The translations under genes were made by a program, and so were the position numbers. DNA of 41,653 nt from Campylobacteraceae bacterium (lineage in GTDB: Bacteria > Campylobacterota > Campylobacteria > Campylobacterales > Campylobacteraceae): contig JAIRSJ010000001.1 in the NCBI GenBank assembly GCA_031255525.1, forward strand, positions 1-41,653, written 5' to 3'. This document shows, piece after piece, positions 17,386-26,933 of this stretch; positions within the stretch are counted from its first letter, which is position 1; each line of letters starts with the position of its first letter. The notes beneath the pieces are model-generated. The model did not search any database and was not told the origin of the DNA. It was given only the letters and a program-made list of their open reading frames with translations.

Positions 17386-19476
17386 ATGGTATTGAAATCT
17401 TTAATCATAGTAGAATCACCCACGAAAGCAAAAACAATATCCGGTTTTTTAGATGACGGCAAGAAAGATAAAAGCTATCAGGTTATTGCTTCAAAAGGAC
17501 ATGTGAGAGATTTGCCAAAAAACAGCTTCGGCATTAAAATAGAACAAGATAGTTTTATCCCAGAATACAAAATAGCGAAAGAACACTCTAAAATAGTCAA
17601 AGAGATAAAAGAGCTTGCCCAAAAAAGCGATGAAGTATTTATAGCAACCGACGAAGATAGAGAGGGTGAAGCTATAGGATTTCATATCGCAACAGCTATC
17701 GGCAAAAAACCGGAATCACTTCCAAGAATAGCTTTTCATGAGATAACAAAAACAGCCATTTTGAACTCGCTTAAAAATCCGCGTAAAATAGATATCAATA
17801 GCGTAAACGCGCAACAAACAAGAAGGCTGCTTGATAGAATAGTTGGTTATAAACTTTCGCCGTTGCTTGGTTTAAAAATTCAAAAGGGCTTGAGTGCCGG
17901 ACGTGTGCAGTCGGCTGCTCTGAAAATAGTAGTAGACAAAGAACGCGAAATAAGAGCTTTTAATAAAGAAGAGTATTGGACGATAGATGGAGTGTTTAAA
18001 AAAGATGTAAAAGCTTTGCTTGTGGAGTTCAAAGACAACAAAATAGAAAAAATGAGCATTAAAAACGAAGCAGAGGCACTCAAGATAAAAGAGACTCTTA
18101 AAGACGATAATTTTATTGTGGCAAGCATAGAAAAGAAAAACAGAACGAGCGCGCCACAACCTCCGTTTATGACTTCAACCCTGCAACAAGCAGCGTCTTC
18201 CTTGCTTGGATTTTCACCAAAAAAAACAATGAATATAGCTCAAAAATTATATGAAGGCGTGACAACGCATAACGGCACAAGCGGCGTCATAACATATATG
18301 AGAACGGATTCTCTAAATATATCAAAAGAAGCCATAGAAGAGAGTCGTAAAGAGATATTGAAAACTTACGGCAAAGACTATTTGCCAGAAAAAGCAAGAT
18401 TTTATGCTACAAAGTCTAAAAGCGCTCAAGAAGCTCACGAAGCAATAAGACCTACTATCATAGATTTTTCACCAAATATAGCCAAAAAATATTTAGATAG
18501 TGATGAGTTTAAGCTTTACGCTTTGATATATAATCGCTTCCTGGCTTCTCAAATGACAAATGCGGTATTTGAGTCTCAAAATGTAATGTTTGCCTCCGAT
18601 AACAGCAAATTTAAAGCAAATGGACGAAAACTTATATTTGACGGATTTTACATAGTTTACGGTGAAAGCGATAAAAATACACTTTTGCCAAATCTAAAAG
18701 AAGGCGAAAATATAGAAGCAAAAGAACTGGAAGCAAACCAGCATTTCACAGAACCGCCATCAAGATATTCTGAGGCGAGCTTGATAAATAAACTAGAAAG
18801 TCTTGGCATAGGACGTCCATCTACTTATGCGCCCACAATCTCTATATTGGTTTCGCGCGATTATATAAATATAGAAAAAAAACAGTTAATTCCAACGGAG
18901 ATTGCCTTTACAGTCACAAAAATGCTTGAGGACAATTTTCCGAATATAGTAGATAGCAATTTCACCTCTCTTATGGAAGATACTCTGGATCTAGTGGCGG
19001 AAGGGAAAAAAGATTGGCAAATGGTGCTTATGGAGTTTTATACGCCGTTTGACGAAAAAGTTACGAGAGGCAAAAAAGAGATACAAAGCGTCAAAGTAGC
19101 AACGCCTACGGGTGAAAAATGCCCTGAATGCGGAAGTGAACTTGTGTTAAGAAAAGGACGTTTTGGAGAATTTGTCGCATGCAGCAGCTACCCAAAGTGC
19201 AAATATACAAAAAATATATCCGCAACTCTAAAAGCAGAACCAATAAAATTATCCGTTAAATGCCCTGAGTGCGACGGAGATATTATAGAACGCAAATCAA
19301 AAAAAGGTAAATTTTTCGGCTGCTCAAATTATCCGAAGTGCAAATTTATCTCAAATAACGAACCGATAAATCAAAAGTGCCCAGAATGCGGCTACATATT
19401 GGTAAAAAAAATACTCAAAAAAGGTGAGCAATTAGAGTGTTTAAAATGTAAGCACAAAGTAGACAAGGAACAATAA
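17386..19476 (+). CDS. topA: DNA topoisomerase I (type IA)
   Basis: Relaxes negatively supercoiled DNA. The TOPRIM domain opens with SLIIVESPTKAKTISGFL (about 3-20) and includes the acidic ATDEDREGEAIG. The catalytic Tyr lies in GVITYMRTDSLNIS, preceded by LSAGRVQSAAL. The C-terminus has three zinc-ribbon repeats, each with CPEC at its start: CPECGSELVLRKGRFGEF, CPECDGDIIERKSKKGKF and CPECGYILVKKILKKGE; the last ends in CLKCKHKVDKEQ. The protein has 696 residues, full length for this lineage. It has its own -10 and Shine-Dalgarno-like AAAAGG just before the ATG, and stands alone. Confidence 0.98.
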   Translation: MVLKSLIIVESPTKAKTISGFLDDGKKDKSYQVIASKGHVRDLPKNSFGIKIEQDSFIPEYKIAKEHSKIVKEIKELAQKSDEVFIATDEDREGEAIGFHIATAIGKKPESLPRIAFHEITKTAILNSLKNPRKIDINSVNAQQTRRLLDRIVGYKLSPLLGLKIQKGLSAGRVQSAALKIVVDKEREIRAFNKEEYWTIDGVFKKDVKALLVEFKDNKIEKMSIKNEAEALKIKETLKDDNFIVASIEKKNRTSAPQPPFMTSTLQQAASSLLGFSPKKTMNIAQKLYEGVTTHNGTSGVITYMRTDSLNISKEAIEESRKEILKTYGKDYLPEKARFYATKSKSAQEAHEAIRPTIIDFSPNIAKKYLDSDEFKLYALIYNRFLASQMTNAVFESQNVMFASDNSKFKANGRKLIFDGFYIVYGESDKNTLLPNLKEGENIEAKELEANQHFTEPPSRYSEASLINKLESLGIGRPSTYAPTISILVSRDYINIEKKQLIPTEIAFTVTKMLEDNFPNIVDSNFTSLMEDTLDLVAEGKKDWQMVLMEFYTPFDEKVTRGKKEIQSVKVATPTGEKCPECGSELVLRKGRFGEFVACSSYPKCKYTKNISATLKAEPIKLSVKCPECDGDIIERKSKKGKFFGCSNYPKCKFISNNEPINQKCPECGYILVKKILKKGEQLECLKCKHKVDKEQ

Positions 19477-19507
19477 GTAAGCCAAGAAAGTAAATATATC
19501 CAAAAAG

Positions 19508-19527
19508 AAAACCGCATACGTGGTTTT
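19508..19527 (+). terminator. Candidate stem-loop after topA
   Basis: AAAACCGC (19508-19515) and GTGGTTTT (19520-19527) pair over 8 bp, including a G-U pair, with a 4-nt loop. It lies 32 nt after the topA stop. The right arm itself supplies the T-run, so this resembles a short intrinsic terminator. Confidence 0.45.
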
Positions 19528-19788
19528 GTCAATGATGCACTTTGTCGCTATTGATATTTTGAGAGAGTATTTGATAAAAATAGATAGATGGAGGGTTGTT
19601 TTTGATTTTCAATGTCTATCTCAAGCATACTTTTTGGATAAACAGAATCGATATTTGATGCAAATGTTGTCTTGAAATCAGTGATTGCATGCGTGTTTAT
19701 CGTGACACTTATAGCCGCCATTTTATTTTAAATATACGGATTGAAAGCTGCAAGCTTGATAAACAGCTTTTGAAACGATTAGAAAAAT

Positions 19789-19881
19789 GACAGATAACCT
19801 TGGGTTTGCAAAATGCATTGTTGTAAGCAAAGCGACTTTGGTTGTAGGCCATGATAACTTTCTTTTAGTTCCTAACAGCTG
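19789..19881 (+). pseudogene. Possible remnant of an esterase-like phytase domain
   Basis: Plus-strand frame from an ATG at 19789 reads MTDNLGFAKCIVVSKATLVV then GHDNFLLVPNS and stops. The spacing of 'DNL.G' to 'TLVV..DNF' recalls the conserved block in esterase-like phytase-domain proteins (NLEG...TLLLVSDDNF). In-frame stops lie just upstream and there is no Shine-Dalgarno, so any such gene is long dead. Weak resemblance only. Confidence 0.2.
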
Positions 19882-19922
19882 AAAATACAATATGCTATAT
19901 AACGAAAACAAAGGGGTTTTAG

Positions 19923-20015
19923 ATGGTATCTACGTTTACAGTTGTAATTGTAGCCTTTGTAATAGGCGCAATTTACGCAATAGTAAAATACGTCAAAACA
20001 GGCAAAGCCTATTAA
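19923..20015 (+). CDS. 30-residue single-helix membrane peptide
   Basis: Below the ORF-track cutoff. ATG at 19923 follows AAAGGGG with 8 nt spacing. The product is 30 residues: one hydrophobic helix (VVIVAFVIGAIYAIV) followed by a basic tail KYVKTGKAY. Strong Shine-Dalgarno, a clean transmembrane segment with a positive-inside tail, and normal codon use support a real gene. It could be a small subunit of a membrane complex, or a peptide of the sort found beside FeoB or cytochrome oxidases, though it has no cysteines. Function unknown. Confidence 0.5.
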   Translation: MVSTFTVVIVAFVIGAIYAIVKYVKTGKAY

Positions 20016-20032
20016 TTATAATCGTTGAGTTA

Positions 20033-20200
20033 TTATCAAGATTTGTAGCAAAATTACAACAATTAAAATCGCAATACGTAACTGGGCAAGAGAAATCATT
20101 TGCACATTACTATCTATTTTATAGTACCACTATTTGTTTTATATCTCGGCAGTATTTTCATTTGTACCCATAATAATTTTATGAAAATTAAAGGGATTTA
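20033..20200 (+). pseudogene. Possible frameshifted small membrane-protein gene
   Basis: One frame reads KITTIKIAIRNWAREIICTLLSIL and stops at TAG. A different frame through the same junction continues IVPLFVLYLGSIFICTHNN and FMKIKGI to the TAA at 20198-20200. Joined, they would make a protein of about 55 residues with a basic amphipathic N-terminus and one membrane helix, which suggests a one-base frameshift near 20120. Either a recent mutation, an assembly error, or coincidence. Confidence 0.3.
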
Positions 20201-20202
20201 AT

Positions 20203-20271
20203 AATGAAATATATTATTTATGCTTTTGTGGTAATAACTATAACTTATACTATGACTAAAAAATACACATA
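20203..20271 (+). CDS. 22-residue membrane peptide
   Basis: ATG at 20203 is preceded by AAAGGGA at 8 nt. The product MKYIIYAFVVITITYTMTKKYT is a single short hydrophobic helix with a Lys-rich end. It immediately follows the broken ORF, so these tiny reading frames look like a small cluster. Very short, so chance cannot be excluded. Confidence 0.35.
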
Positions 20272-20625
20272 ATCTTAAGATAAGCTATCTGCCACTTCTA
20301 TATTTTCTCGAATAGTTTTTGATTTACTTGTCTCTTTTGTTTTCTTAATTGTACTCTTATCTAATATTTTTGCGTAAAATCTTAATTAATGGTTTCGTTT
20401 ATCATTGCAAAGCTTGTAAACTTACATGCGCAGCTAATTATAAAAGTTGCATTTGCGCATCGATTTCAAATAGATATTAGAGTTTGATGTGTAATAAGTT
20501 TTTTGTCTGACACAATTACTTTCTACGAAAGGGGAGAAATCTGAAAATATTTTCTGACTTTAGTGTCGTAATTTTTGCTATTTAGAGACATCATCAATCA
20601 AATATAGTGCGTAATCTACCGTTTA

Positions 20626-22089
20626 TCATATATAGTAATCTATTGCTGTCATTATAGGTTCTACAAAAAATATAGCTGCTGCTGCAACAATTGCTGCTAC
20701 TCCGACAATAACCATAAGAGGTCTTGAAGCGTTTTCTATATAAACTGTACCTTCTGTTTGTAAAGGCTCTTTTAGGAACATAAAAACTATCAATTTCAAA
20801 TAATAATATATCGCTATCGCGCTATTTAAAGCCATTATCACGGCCAAAATGATAAAGCCTTCTCGTATGGCAACACTCATGATATATATCTTTCCCCAAA
20901 ATACTGAAAATGGCGGAATACCGGCCAATGAGAGCATAAATAAAGCCATAATTACGGCGCCCATAGGAGCTACTTTTATCATACCTGAAAATTTGGAATA
21001 CGGATGCTGATAGCGTTCATCATATAAATTCTCTTTATTTCTTGCTATCCACAAAAGTGTAAATGCACCGAAATTTACAAACATAAATAGCGTCAAATAT
21101 AAAAATATCGCTTCATTCGCTTGCTTAGAATTTAGTAAAACAGCACATAGAACAAACCCGACATGCGAAATGGAGCTAAATGCCAGCATTCTTTTTACGT
21201 CCGATTGAACAAGTGCCATGAGATTTGAGAGTGTCATGGTTACTACAGCCAATACATATAATATATCATTAACCCACATCAACTGTTCGCTCATAAGTGC
21301 TTCAAATAGTCTCATTACGACTATAAAACCTGCCATTTTAGGTACTATCGACATATATCCTGCGAGCGCTGCGCTACTTCCCTCATAAACATCGGGTGTC
21401 CAAGTATGAAAAGGTACGATTGAGAGTTTAAAGGCAAAAGATGCCAAGATAAACGCCAAAGCGCCAAGCGTTGCCGCCATAGGCTCAAAGTTTTTTTGCG
21501 CGAGTGTTTGCACTATGATATTTATGTCAGCACTTGAAGTTAATGCGTAAAGTATCATTGCGCCCATCGCAAAAAACCCGCTTGAAAGAGCTCCCATCGT
21601 AAAATATTTCAAAGCGGCTTCAATAGCGTTATTTTTATTATGCATAGCTATCATTGTATACAAAGCAAGCGAAGCAGTTTCAAGACCCACAAATATAAGT
21701 ATCAGATTATTTGTCGAAACCATAAATAAAAAGCCGGTTACGGCAAATAAAAGAAATGCGAAATATTCGGCAAATTTTTGTTCATCAAACTTCTTGCCGC
21801 TCAAAATCAAAGGAGCAAACAGCAAAGACGCAATCAAAATGATAATTTGCGCCAATTTCGCCATTCCATCCACTACTATCATATCAAAAAATCCATGTAC
21901 ATTTGTGTCGGAAATAATGACAAAGATCAAACTAATAATCAAAAAAAGTATGCTGAGCATAGCATAAAAGCTTCTTGAAAGCCCGCTTTTAGCTATATCT
22001 ATGCAGATAATGCAAAGCGCGCCCAAAGATAGAATTATCATAGGAGTCAGTACGGATAAGTTTAAACCTTCAAAAGTCAAATTTTCCAT
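20626..22089 (-). CDS. nuoN: Complex I subunit N (proton-pumping antiporter-like)
   Basis: One of the three Mrp-antiporter-like subunits in the membrane arm of complex I. 487 residues with about 14 hydrophobic helices. PFHTWTPDVYEGSSAAL carries the discontinuous-helix region with its conserved residues, and MLAFSSISHVGFVL is the other family signature. Last gene of the nuo operon: its ATG sits at the nuoM stop (22089 shared). No strong terminator was seen after it. Confidence 0.97.
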   Translation of the reverse strand: MENLTFEGLNLSVLTPMIILSLGALCIICIDIAKSGLSRSFYAMLSILFLIISLIFVIISDTNVHGFFDMIVVDGMAKLAQIIILIASLLFAPLILSGKKFDEQKFAEYFAFLLFAVTGFLFMVSTNNLILIFVGLETASLALYTMIAMHNKNNAIEAALKYFTMGALSSGFFAMGAMILYALTSSADINIIVQTLAQKNFEPMAATLGALAFILASFAFKLSIVPFHTWTPDVYEGSSAALAGYMSIVPKMAGFIVVMRLFEALMSEQLMWVNDILYVLAVVTMTLSNLMALVQSDVKRMLAFSSISHVGFVLCAVLLNSKQANEAIFLYLTLFMFVNFGAFTLLWIARNKENLYDERYQHPYSKFSGMIKVAPMGAVIMALFMLSLAGIPPFSVFWGKIYIMSVAIREGFIILAVIMALNSAIAIYYYLKLIVFMFLKEPLQTEGTVYIENASRPLMVIVGVAAIVAAAAIFFVEPIMTAIDYYI

Positions 22090-23612
22090 TATCTGTCCCC
22101 TTTATTGCCGACTTTTTCCAAAAATAGTTTTGTTTCATACTTTTCGGCATTGCCATACATTGTTTCTATAGTATTTTTGACGCTTGTTTCTATCGGAAAG
22201 AGTAGAGGTTTTGGATAAACTCCCAAGATTATCACCAATAATGCCATTGGAACAAGTGCGCAAATTTCGTGCGCATATAAATCTTTGAGTCCTTTATTCT
22301 CTTTTTTTGTCACTACGCCGAAAAATGATTTTCTATAAAGTTTTAACATATAAATTGCACCCAAAATTATACCGCAGCCGCCAAGCGCAGTCAAAAACCA
22401 GCTCACCTTGTAAAATCCAATCAAGGATAAAAATTCTCCAACAAATCCTATCGTAAGCGGAAGTCCCACGCTACCCATCATAATAACGGCAAAAATAGCG
22501 GCATACAGCGGCATAACCGAAGCAAGTCCGCCAAATTCGCTCATAAGTTTTGTATGGCGTCTATCGTATATCACACCGACTAGCATAAATAGAGCTCCAC
22601 TTACCACTCCATGGCTTATCATAAAAAATACAGAGCCGCTCACACCCTCTATATTCAGAGCAAACACACCTAATATTATAATGCCCATGTGCGATATTGA
22701 ACTGTATGCTATGACTTGTTTCATATCATCTTGTGCAAATGCGACTAAAGCCGCATATATAACCATTATGACCGATAAAATTGCAACCGGTGTTAAAAAA
22801 TACACAACCGCATCCGGAAACAGCGGCAATAAAAATCTTACGAATCCATAAGTTCCCATTTTAAGCAGCACAGCGGCGAGTATCACAGAACCAATTGTAG
22901 GTGCTTGTCCGTGCGCGTATGGAAGCCATGTATGAAATGGAAACATCGGAACTTTTATGGCAAAACCCAAGAAAAATGCGCCGAATAACCAAAGCTGGAT
23001 ACCAAAGGGGACTTTTAGTGTTTGCCAGTCTACAAATGAAAAGCTCCAAACCCCGCTCGAAGTATAATACATATAGGCAAAATACAGTATTCCTACCAAC
23101 ATAAGAACAGAACCGGAAAATGTGTATAAAAAGAATTTAACGGCAGCATATATGCGTTTATCAGCGCCCCATGCGCCTATAATATACAGCATCGGTACAA
23201 GCGATAGCTCCCAGAATAGATAAAAAATTATCATATCAAGACTCAAAAATACGCCTATCATTGTCATCTCTAAAAACAGTATGGAGATGATAAGATTTTT
23301 TAGATTTTGCATATTCCCAAGACTTATCAGGGCTATAAAAGTTATAAATGCGCTTAAAATTACCAAAAAAAGTGATATACCGTCTACTCCGAAAATAAAA
23401 TTTATGCCGAAGTTTGAAATTATCGGAATGTTTGTTAACATTTGAAATCCACCGAATGAATTATCGAAAAACCCCCATATTATAAGCGTGAAAACAAACT
23501 CCAAAAAAGTTACCACTATACCGTAAACTTTTATGCTATCTTGATTCACCATAAATCCCAAAAATCCTGCAAGCGCCGGAAAAACAGTCACAAAAATCAA
23601 TAAATATTCCAA
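22089..23612 (-). CDS. nuoM: Complex I subunit M (proton-pumping antiporter-like)
   Basis: Membrane-arm proton channel. 507 residues, about 14 helices. ILFLEMTMIGVFLSLD contains the conserved Glu of helix 5. FPFHTWLPYAHGQAPT and ILAAVLLKMGTYGFVRF are the helix 7-8 signature with the pumping Lys, and VIAYSSISHMG follows. A typical NuoM with no missing key residue seen. nuoL ends 12 nt upstream and nuoN starts at its stop. Confidence 0.97.
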   Translation of the reverse strand: MEYLLIFVTVFPALAGFLGFMVNQDSIKVYGIVVTFLEFVFTLIIWGFFDNSFGGFQMLTNIPIISNFGINFIFGVDGISLFLVILSAFITFIALISLGNMQNLKNLIISILFLEMTMIGVFLSLDMIIFYLFWELSLVPMLYIIGAWGADKRIYAAVKFFLYTFSGSVLMLVGILYFAYMYYTSSGVWSFSFVDWQTLKVPFGIQLWLFGAFFLGFAIKVPMFPFHTWLPYAHGQAPTIGSVILAAVLLKMGTYGFVRFLLPLFPDAVVYFLTPVAILSVIMVIYAALVAFAQDDMKQVIAYSSISHMGIIILGVFALNIEGVSGSVFFMISHGVVSGALFMLVGVIYDRRHTKLMSEFGGLASVMPLYAAIFAVIMMGSVGLPLTIGFVGEFLSLIGFYKVSWFLTALGGCGIILGAIYMLKLYRKSFFGVVTKKENKGLKDLYAHEICALVPMALLVIILGVYPKPLLFPIETSVKNTIETMYGNAEKYETKLFLEKVGNKGDR

Positions 23613-23624
23613 ACAGTACCCCCT

Positions 23625-25472
23625 TTAAGCGCTATAAAAAATTGCTGCCGTTAAAAGCAGCGCGAGACCAAAAACCATCCATCCTAACATTGCAGAAAGA
23701 TTTCCGCTTTGCATACATCTTGCTTTTTCTCCGCCGTATTTCATCATATTTGCAATCATATCAACAGTAGCGTCAATCATCTTTTCGTCAAGTTTTTTCC
23801 ACGAAAACTCAGCAAGTTTCTCAAAAGGACACACTATATAATTCGCATAAAATTTTGGAATGTAGTATTGATTAAAAAAGAGTTTGTAAAAAAAGTTTTT
23901 CTCCAATTTTTTGGAAAAGCCGCCGCATATGATATACATATAAACTGCAAAACCTATACCTAAAAGTGCGATGACAGATGTTGCTGATATCATAATAATT
24001 ACCAAAAAATGTTCCAATGTAAATTTATAACGCGGCAACAAAGAGGTTACAAAGTTATTAAATTCATTTTCAAACAAACCGCCGGAAATGACAGCCAAAA
24101 TACCAAGAGGAATCATAGACGCTATAGCCAAAGCGGAAGCCTCGTGAGGATGAATGTGGAGTTTTTCATACCGTTTTTCACCAAAAAATACAAGGCAAAT
24201 GAGTCTAAAACTATAAAACGCCGTCAATCCCGCTCCAATCCAAAGAGCGGCAAAAAGTACATAAGCATGTTCATTTAGCGCGACTTCCAAAATTTTATCT
24301 TTTGAGAAGAATCCGGCAAAAGGCCATATGCCGGCAAGGGCGACGGATGCTATTATCATCAAAATTGCAGTATATTTCATAGCTTTATACATGCCGCCCA
24401 TTTTTTTGATATTTAGCTCATCGTGCATGGCATGCATGACATTTCCTGCACCCAAAAAGAGAAGGGATTTGAAAAATGCGTGTGTCATCAGGTGAAACAA
24501 AGCTATCCAGTAAGCTCCAAGTCCCGCTGCTACAAACATATAGCCGAGCTGCGAAAGCGTAGAGTAAGCTATGATACGCTTAAGATCATTATTTACAAGT
24601 GCCATAAAAGCAGCAAAAATTGCTACAAACGCGCCAAGACTTGCTATGAAAAACCCTACATTTGGTATTAATGAAAAGAGCGGATTGGCGCGAATAACAA
24701 GATAAACTCCAGCCGTTACCATCGTGGCTGCGTGAATCAATGCGGATACCGGCGTAGGTCCTTCCATAGCATCTGCCAACCATGTATGGAGCGGGAATTG
24801 CGCCGATTTGCCCATAGCGCCTATAAAAAGCAATATACCAATAACCGCTATAGTTGCATTATCCAAAGAAGGAGCCGCTGCAAATACCACTTCGTACTGC
24901 AAACTTCCGATTTGCCAATATATAACAAAAATACCAAGTAACATACCAAGATCGGCGATTCTATTCATTATAAAAGCTTCATTTGCAGCCCAAGATGCGC
25001 TGTCTTTGTGATACCAAAAACCAATTAGCATCCATGAGCAAAGCCCAACCCCTTCCCATCCTATAAAAAGTCCAAGAAAATTATCGCTCATAACAAGTAC
25101 GAGCATTGAAAAGACAAATGCCGAAAGGTAGGAAAAATATCTGTTAAAACCTTTATCGTGACCCATATAATATATAGAATAAATATGTACAAGAGTTGAA
25201 ACAATTCCAACCGTCACCATCATAATAACAGATACCTCATCCACAACAAATCCGAAAGGTACGCTAAAATCCCCTGCACTTATCCATTCGCTTAAAGTCA
25301 CATGAAGTCTCTCGCCTCTAAATAAAAGTATAAGTGACGACAAAGCCGAAGAACCAATAAGTAAAGAGTTTACAACTCCTACAAAAATATTTTTTTTACC
25401 CAAAGAGAACAGAGCGGCAAAGACGGAAGCTACAAGCGGCGCAAAAAGGGCTATATATACATATTTTTCCAT
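23625..25472 (-). CDS. nuoL: Complex I subunit L (proton-pumping antiporter-like)
   Basis: Distal membrane-arm proton channel. 615 residues: the antiporter core has LHTWLADAMEGPTPVSALIH, TMVTAGVYLVIR and IIAYSTLSQLGYMFVAAG. It is followed by THAFFKSLLFLGAGNVMHA and a long C-terminal part that includes the lateral helix spanning the arm. Full length for NuoL. Positioned 2 nt after nuoK on the same transcript. Confidence 0.97.
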   Translation of the reverse strand: MEKYVYIALFAPLVASVFAALFSLGKKNIFVGVVNSLLIGSSALSSLILLFRGERLHVTLSEWISAGDFSVPFGFVVDEVSVIMMVTVGIVSTLVHIYSIYYMGHDKGFNRYFSYLSAFVFSMLVLVMSDNFLGLFIGWEGVGLCSWMLIGFWYHKDSASWAANEAFIMNRIADLGMLLGIFVIYWQIGSLQYEVVFAAAPSLDNATIAVIGILLFIGAMGKSAQFPLHTWLADAMEGPTPVSALIHAATMVTAGVYLVIRANPLFSLIPNVGFFIASLGAFVAIFAAFMALVNNDLKRIIAYSTLSQLGYMFVAAGLGAYWIALFHLMTHAFFKSLLFLGAGNVMHAMHDELNIKKMGGMYKAMKYTAILMIIASVALAGIWPFAGFFSKDKILEVALNEHAYVLFAALWIGAGLTAFYSFRLICLVFFGEKRYEKLHIHPHEASALAIASMIPLGILAVISGGLFENEFNNFVTSLLPRYKFTLEHFLVIIMISATSVIALLGIGFAVYMYIICGGFSKKLEKNFFYKLFFNQYYIPKFYANYIVCPFEKLAEFSWKKLDEKMIDATVDMIANMMKYGGEKARCMQSGNLSAMLGWMVFGLALLLTAAIFYSA

Positions 25473-25474
25473 CT

Positions 25475-25777
25475 CTACCCTTTCATGATATTCAAGCTAT
25501 CAAGATCTATAGTGCCTGTGCGTTTATACCAAAGCACCAGTAGTCCTAATCCTACAGCCACTTCGCTTGCGGCTATAGCTATGATAAATAGAGCAAATAT
25601 CTGTCCGTTTATATCCGCATAAAATTTGGAGATCGCAACAAAACCAACATTCGCGGCATTTAATAAAATTTCCGTCGCAAAAAACAGCATCAAAAGACTT
25701 TTGCGTCTCAAAACACCAAGAATTCCTATTGCAAATAAAACTCCCGACAACGCAAGATAATGACCTATTCCTATCAT
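25475..25777 (-). CDS. nuoK: Complex I subunit K
   Basis: Small membrane subunit (100 residues, three helices) of the E-channel region. The essential glutamates are visible: one in LLMLFFATEILLNAANVGFV and one in AIAASEVAVGLGLLVL. The ATG overlaps the nuoJ stop by 4 nt, indicating coupled translation. Confidence 0.97.
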   Translation of the reverse strand: MIGIGHYLALSGVLFAIGILGVLRRKSLLMLFFATEILLNAANVGFVAISKFYADINGQIFALFIIAIAASEVAVGLGLLVLWYKRTGTIDLDSLNIMKG

Positions 25778-26295
25778 TTGGTCTCCTTATCGGTATTCAT
25801 TCTTTTGCTTACTAAAACAATCCCCGCTATCATAGCTGTCAGCAGCATCACAGCGGCAAGCTCAAATACCACCAAATACTCTCTAAACAATACGCGTCCT
25901 ATCATATGAGCGTTGCTAAGTTCGCCACTTGCCAAAAACGATGCGGAAGTATCTTTAACAACAATCGGTGCGCCTAAAACAACAAGTATTAAAATAGCAG
26001 ATGCAATACTTAACGTATATATCAACTTCTTAGAAGATATATTTTCTTTCACATCTCTTGTTGTATCAAAAAACATCATACCAAACGCATAAAGAGCCAT
26101 TACGGAACCTGTATATACAACTATCTGCACTACTCCGATAAATTCGGCATCCAGCAAGAAAAAAAAGCCTGCAATAAATACCATTCCGCCTGCTAAAGCA
26201 CTCATTGAATAAAGAGCATTTTTGCTCAACACCGCTATTAAAAAAAATCCTATGACAAGAGCGGAAAAAACATAAAAAGCAATAATTTCATACAT
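25774..26295 (-). CDS. nuoJ: Complex I subunit J
   Basis: Membrane subunit next to NuoK. 173 residues with five hydrophobic helices. FLLDAEFIGVVQIVVYTGSV and LYAFGMMFFD are the conserved central region (the pi-bulge helix in NuoJ). Located between nuoI (9-nt gap) and nuoK (4-nt overlap). Confidence 0.96.
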   Translation of the reverse strand: MYEIIAFYVFSALVIGFFLIAVLSKNALYSMSALAGGMVFIAGFFFLLDAEFIGVVQIVVYTGSVMALYAFGMMFFDTTRDVKENISSKKLIYTLSIASAILILVVLGAPIVVKDTSASFLASGELSNAHMIGRVLFREYLVVFELAAVMLLTAMIAGIVLVSKRMNTDKETK

Positions 26296-26304
26296 ACAAG
26301 CTCC

Positions 26305-26922
26305 CTAATATGAAAGCGGCGTCTTTTTGACGCATTTATCGGCATTATCACTCAAAGAGCCATATCCTTCAAACTCTTTCTGTCCACCGTTTTTAAATGT
26401 ATCCATGGGTGTTAACATATCTTTCTTCAATCCGAATAAAGAGCGTTGTTCACTCGCATACTCATATTCGTCTCCGTGTACGATAGCAAGCTCCGGACAT
26501 ACCTCAGCGCAAAGCCCGCAATATATGCAGCGTCCAAAATTTATAGTATATTCGCTTACAAATTTGCGTCCTTTATCGTCCGCTTTTGTATCCATTCTAA
26601 TGCAGTTTGAAACGCATATCTTTTCACAAAGCCCGCATCCTATGCATCTTTCGCTCCCGCTTTCCAGTAACCTCAATAATTTATGCACAGAGCGATATCT
26701 TGGTGGTATTTGCATTTTTTCAAGCGGATATTGTGTGGTGTGGCTATTCTTTTTACCTTTTGCCATCTCCCGAAAAACTATCCAAAGTCCTACGAAAAGT
26801 TCTAATTTTATACTTCGTTTAAATACTTGACGAAATCTCTCCCAGCTATTTTTTGCAGGTTTTTCATGTTTATAGTATATATATCCGTTTGTATTGCGAT
26901 TTTTAAATTGATCAAGTTTCAT
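26305..26922 (-). CDS. nuoI: Complex I subunit I (2x[4Fe-4S] ferredoxin-like)
   Basis: Carries clusters N6a and N6b on the way to quinone. The ORF track starts at 27006 inside nuoH. The correct start is the ATG at 26922: it follows a near-perfect TAGGAGGTAAAATT Shine-Dalgarno and lies 11 nt after the nuoH stop, giving 205 residues ([13 protein letters not shown]...). Two ferredoxin motifs are present: [16 protein letters not shown] (around 90-105) and [16 protein letters not shown] (around 130-145). The last Cys of the first motif is followed by I in place of the usual CP pattern ([10 protein letters not shown]), a normal variant. Confidence 0.96.
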   Translation of the reverse strand: MKLDQFKNRNTNGYIYYKHEKPAKNSWERFRQVFKRSIKLELFVGLWIVFREMAKGKKNSHTTQYPLEKMQIPPRYRSVHKLLRLLESGSERCIGCGLCEKICVSNCIRMDTKADDKGRKFVSEYTINFGRCIYCGLCAEVCPELAIVHGDEYEYASEQRSLFGLKKDMLTPMDTFKNGGQKEFEGYGSLSDNADKCVKKTPLSY

Positions 26923-26933
26923 AATTTTACCTC

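Larger units (their letters stand above)
19477..20625. other. 1.15-kb region of terminator, gene remnants and tiny ORFs
   Basis: No ordinary gene. It holds the topA stem-loop, a remnant resembling an esterase-like phytase segment near 19789-19881, and two or three tiny membrane-peptide ORFs (19923-20271), all listed separately. Further right, ATGCGCA (20426-20432) and TGCGCAT (20454-20460) form an inverted repeat. The AT-rich 20470-20625 stretch is the 3' side of nuoN, where no clear terminator was seen. Confidence 0.4.

Noticed and set aside
26327-26830. 167-codon plus-strand ORF over nuoI
   Set aside because: Antisense shadow of nuoI. Its Ser/Pro-rich text arises from the reverse complement of Cys- and Gly-rich ferredoxin motifs.
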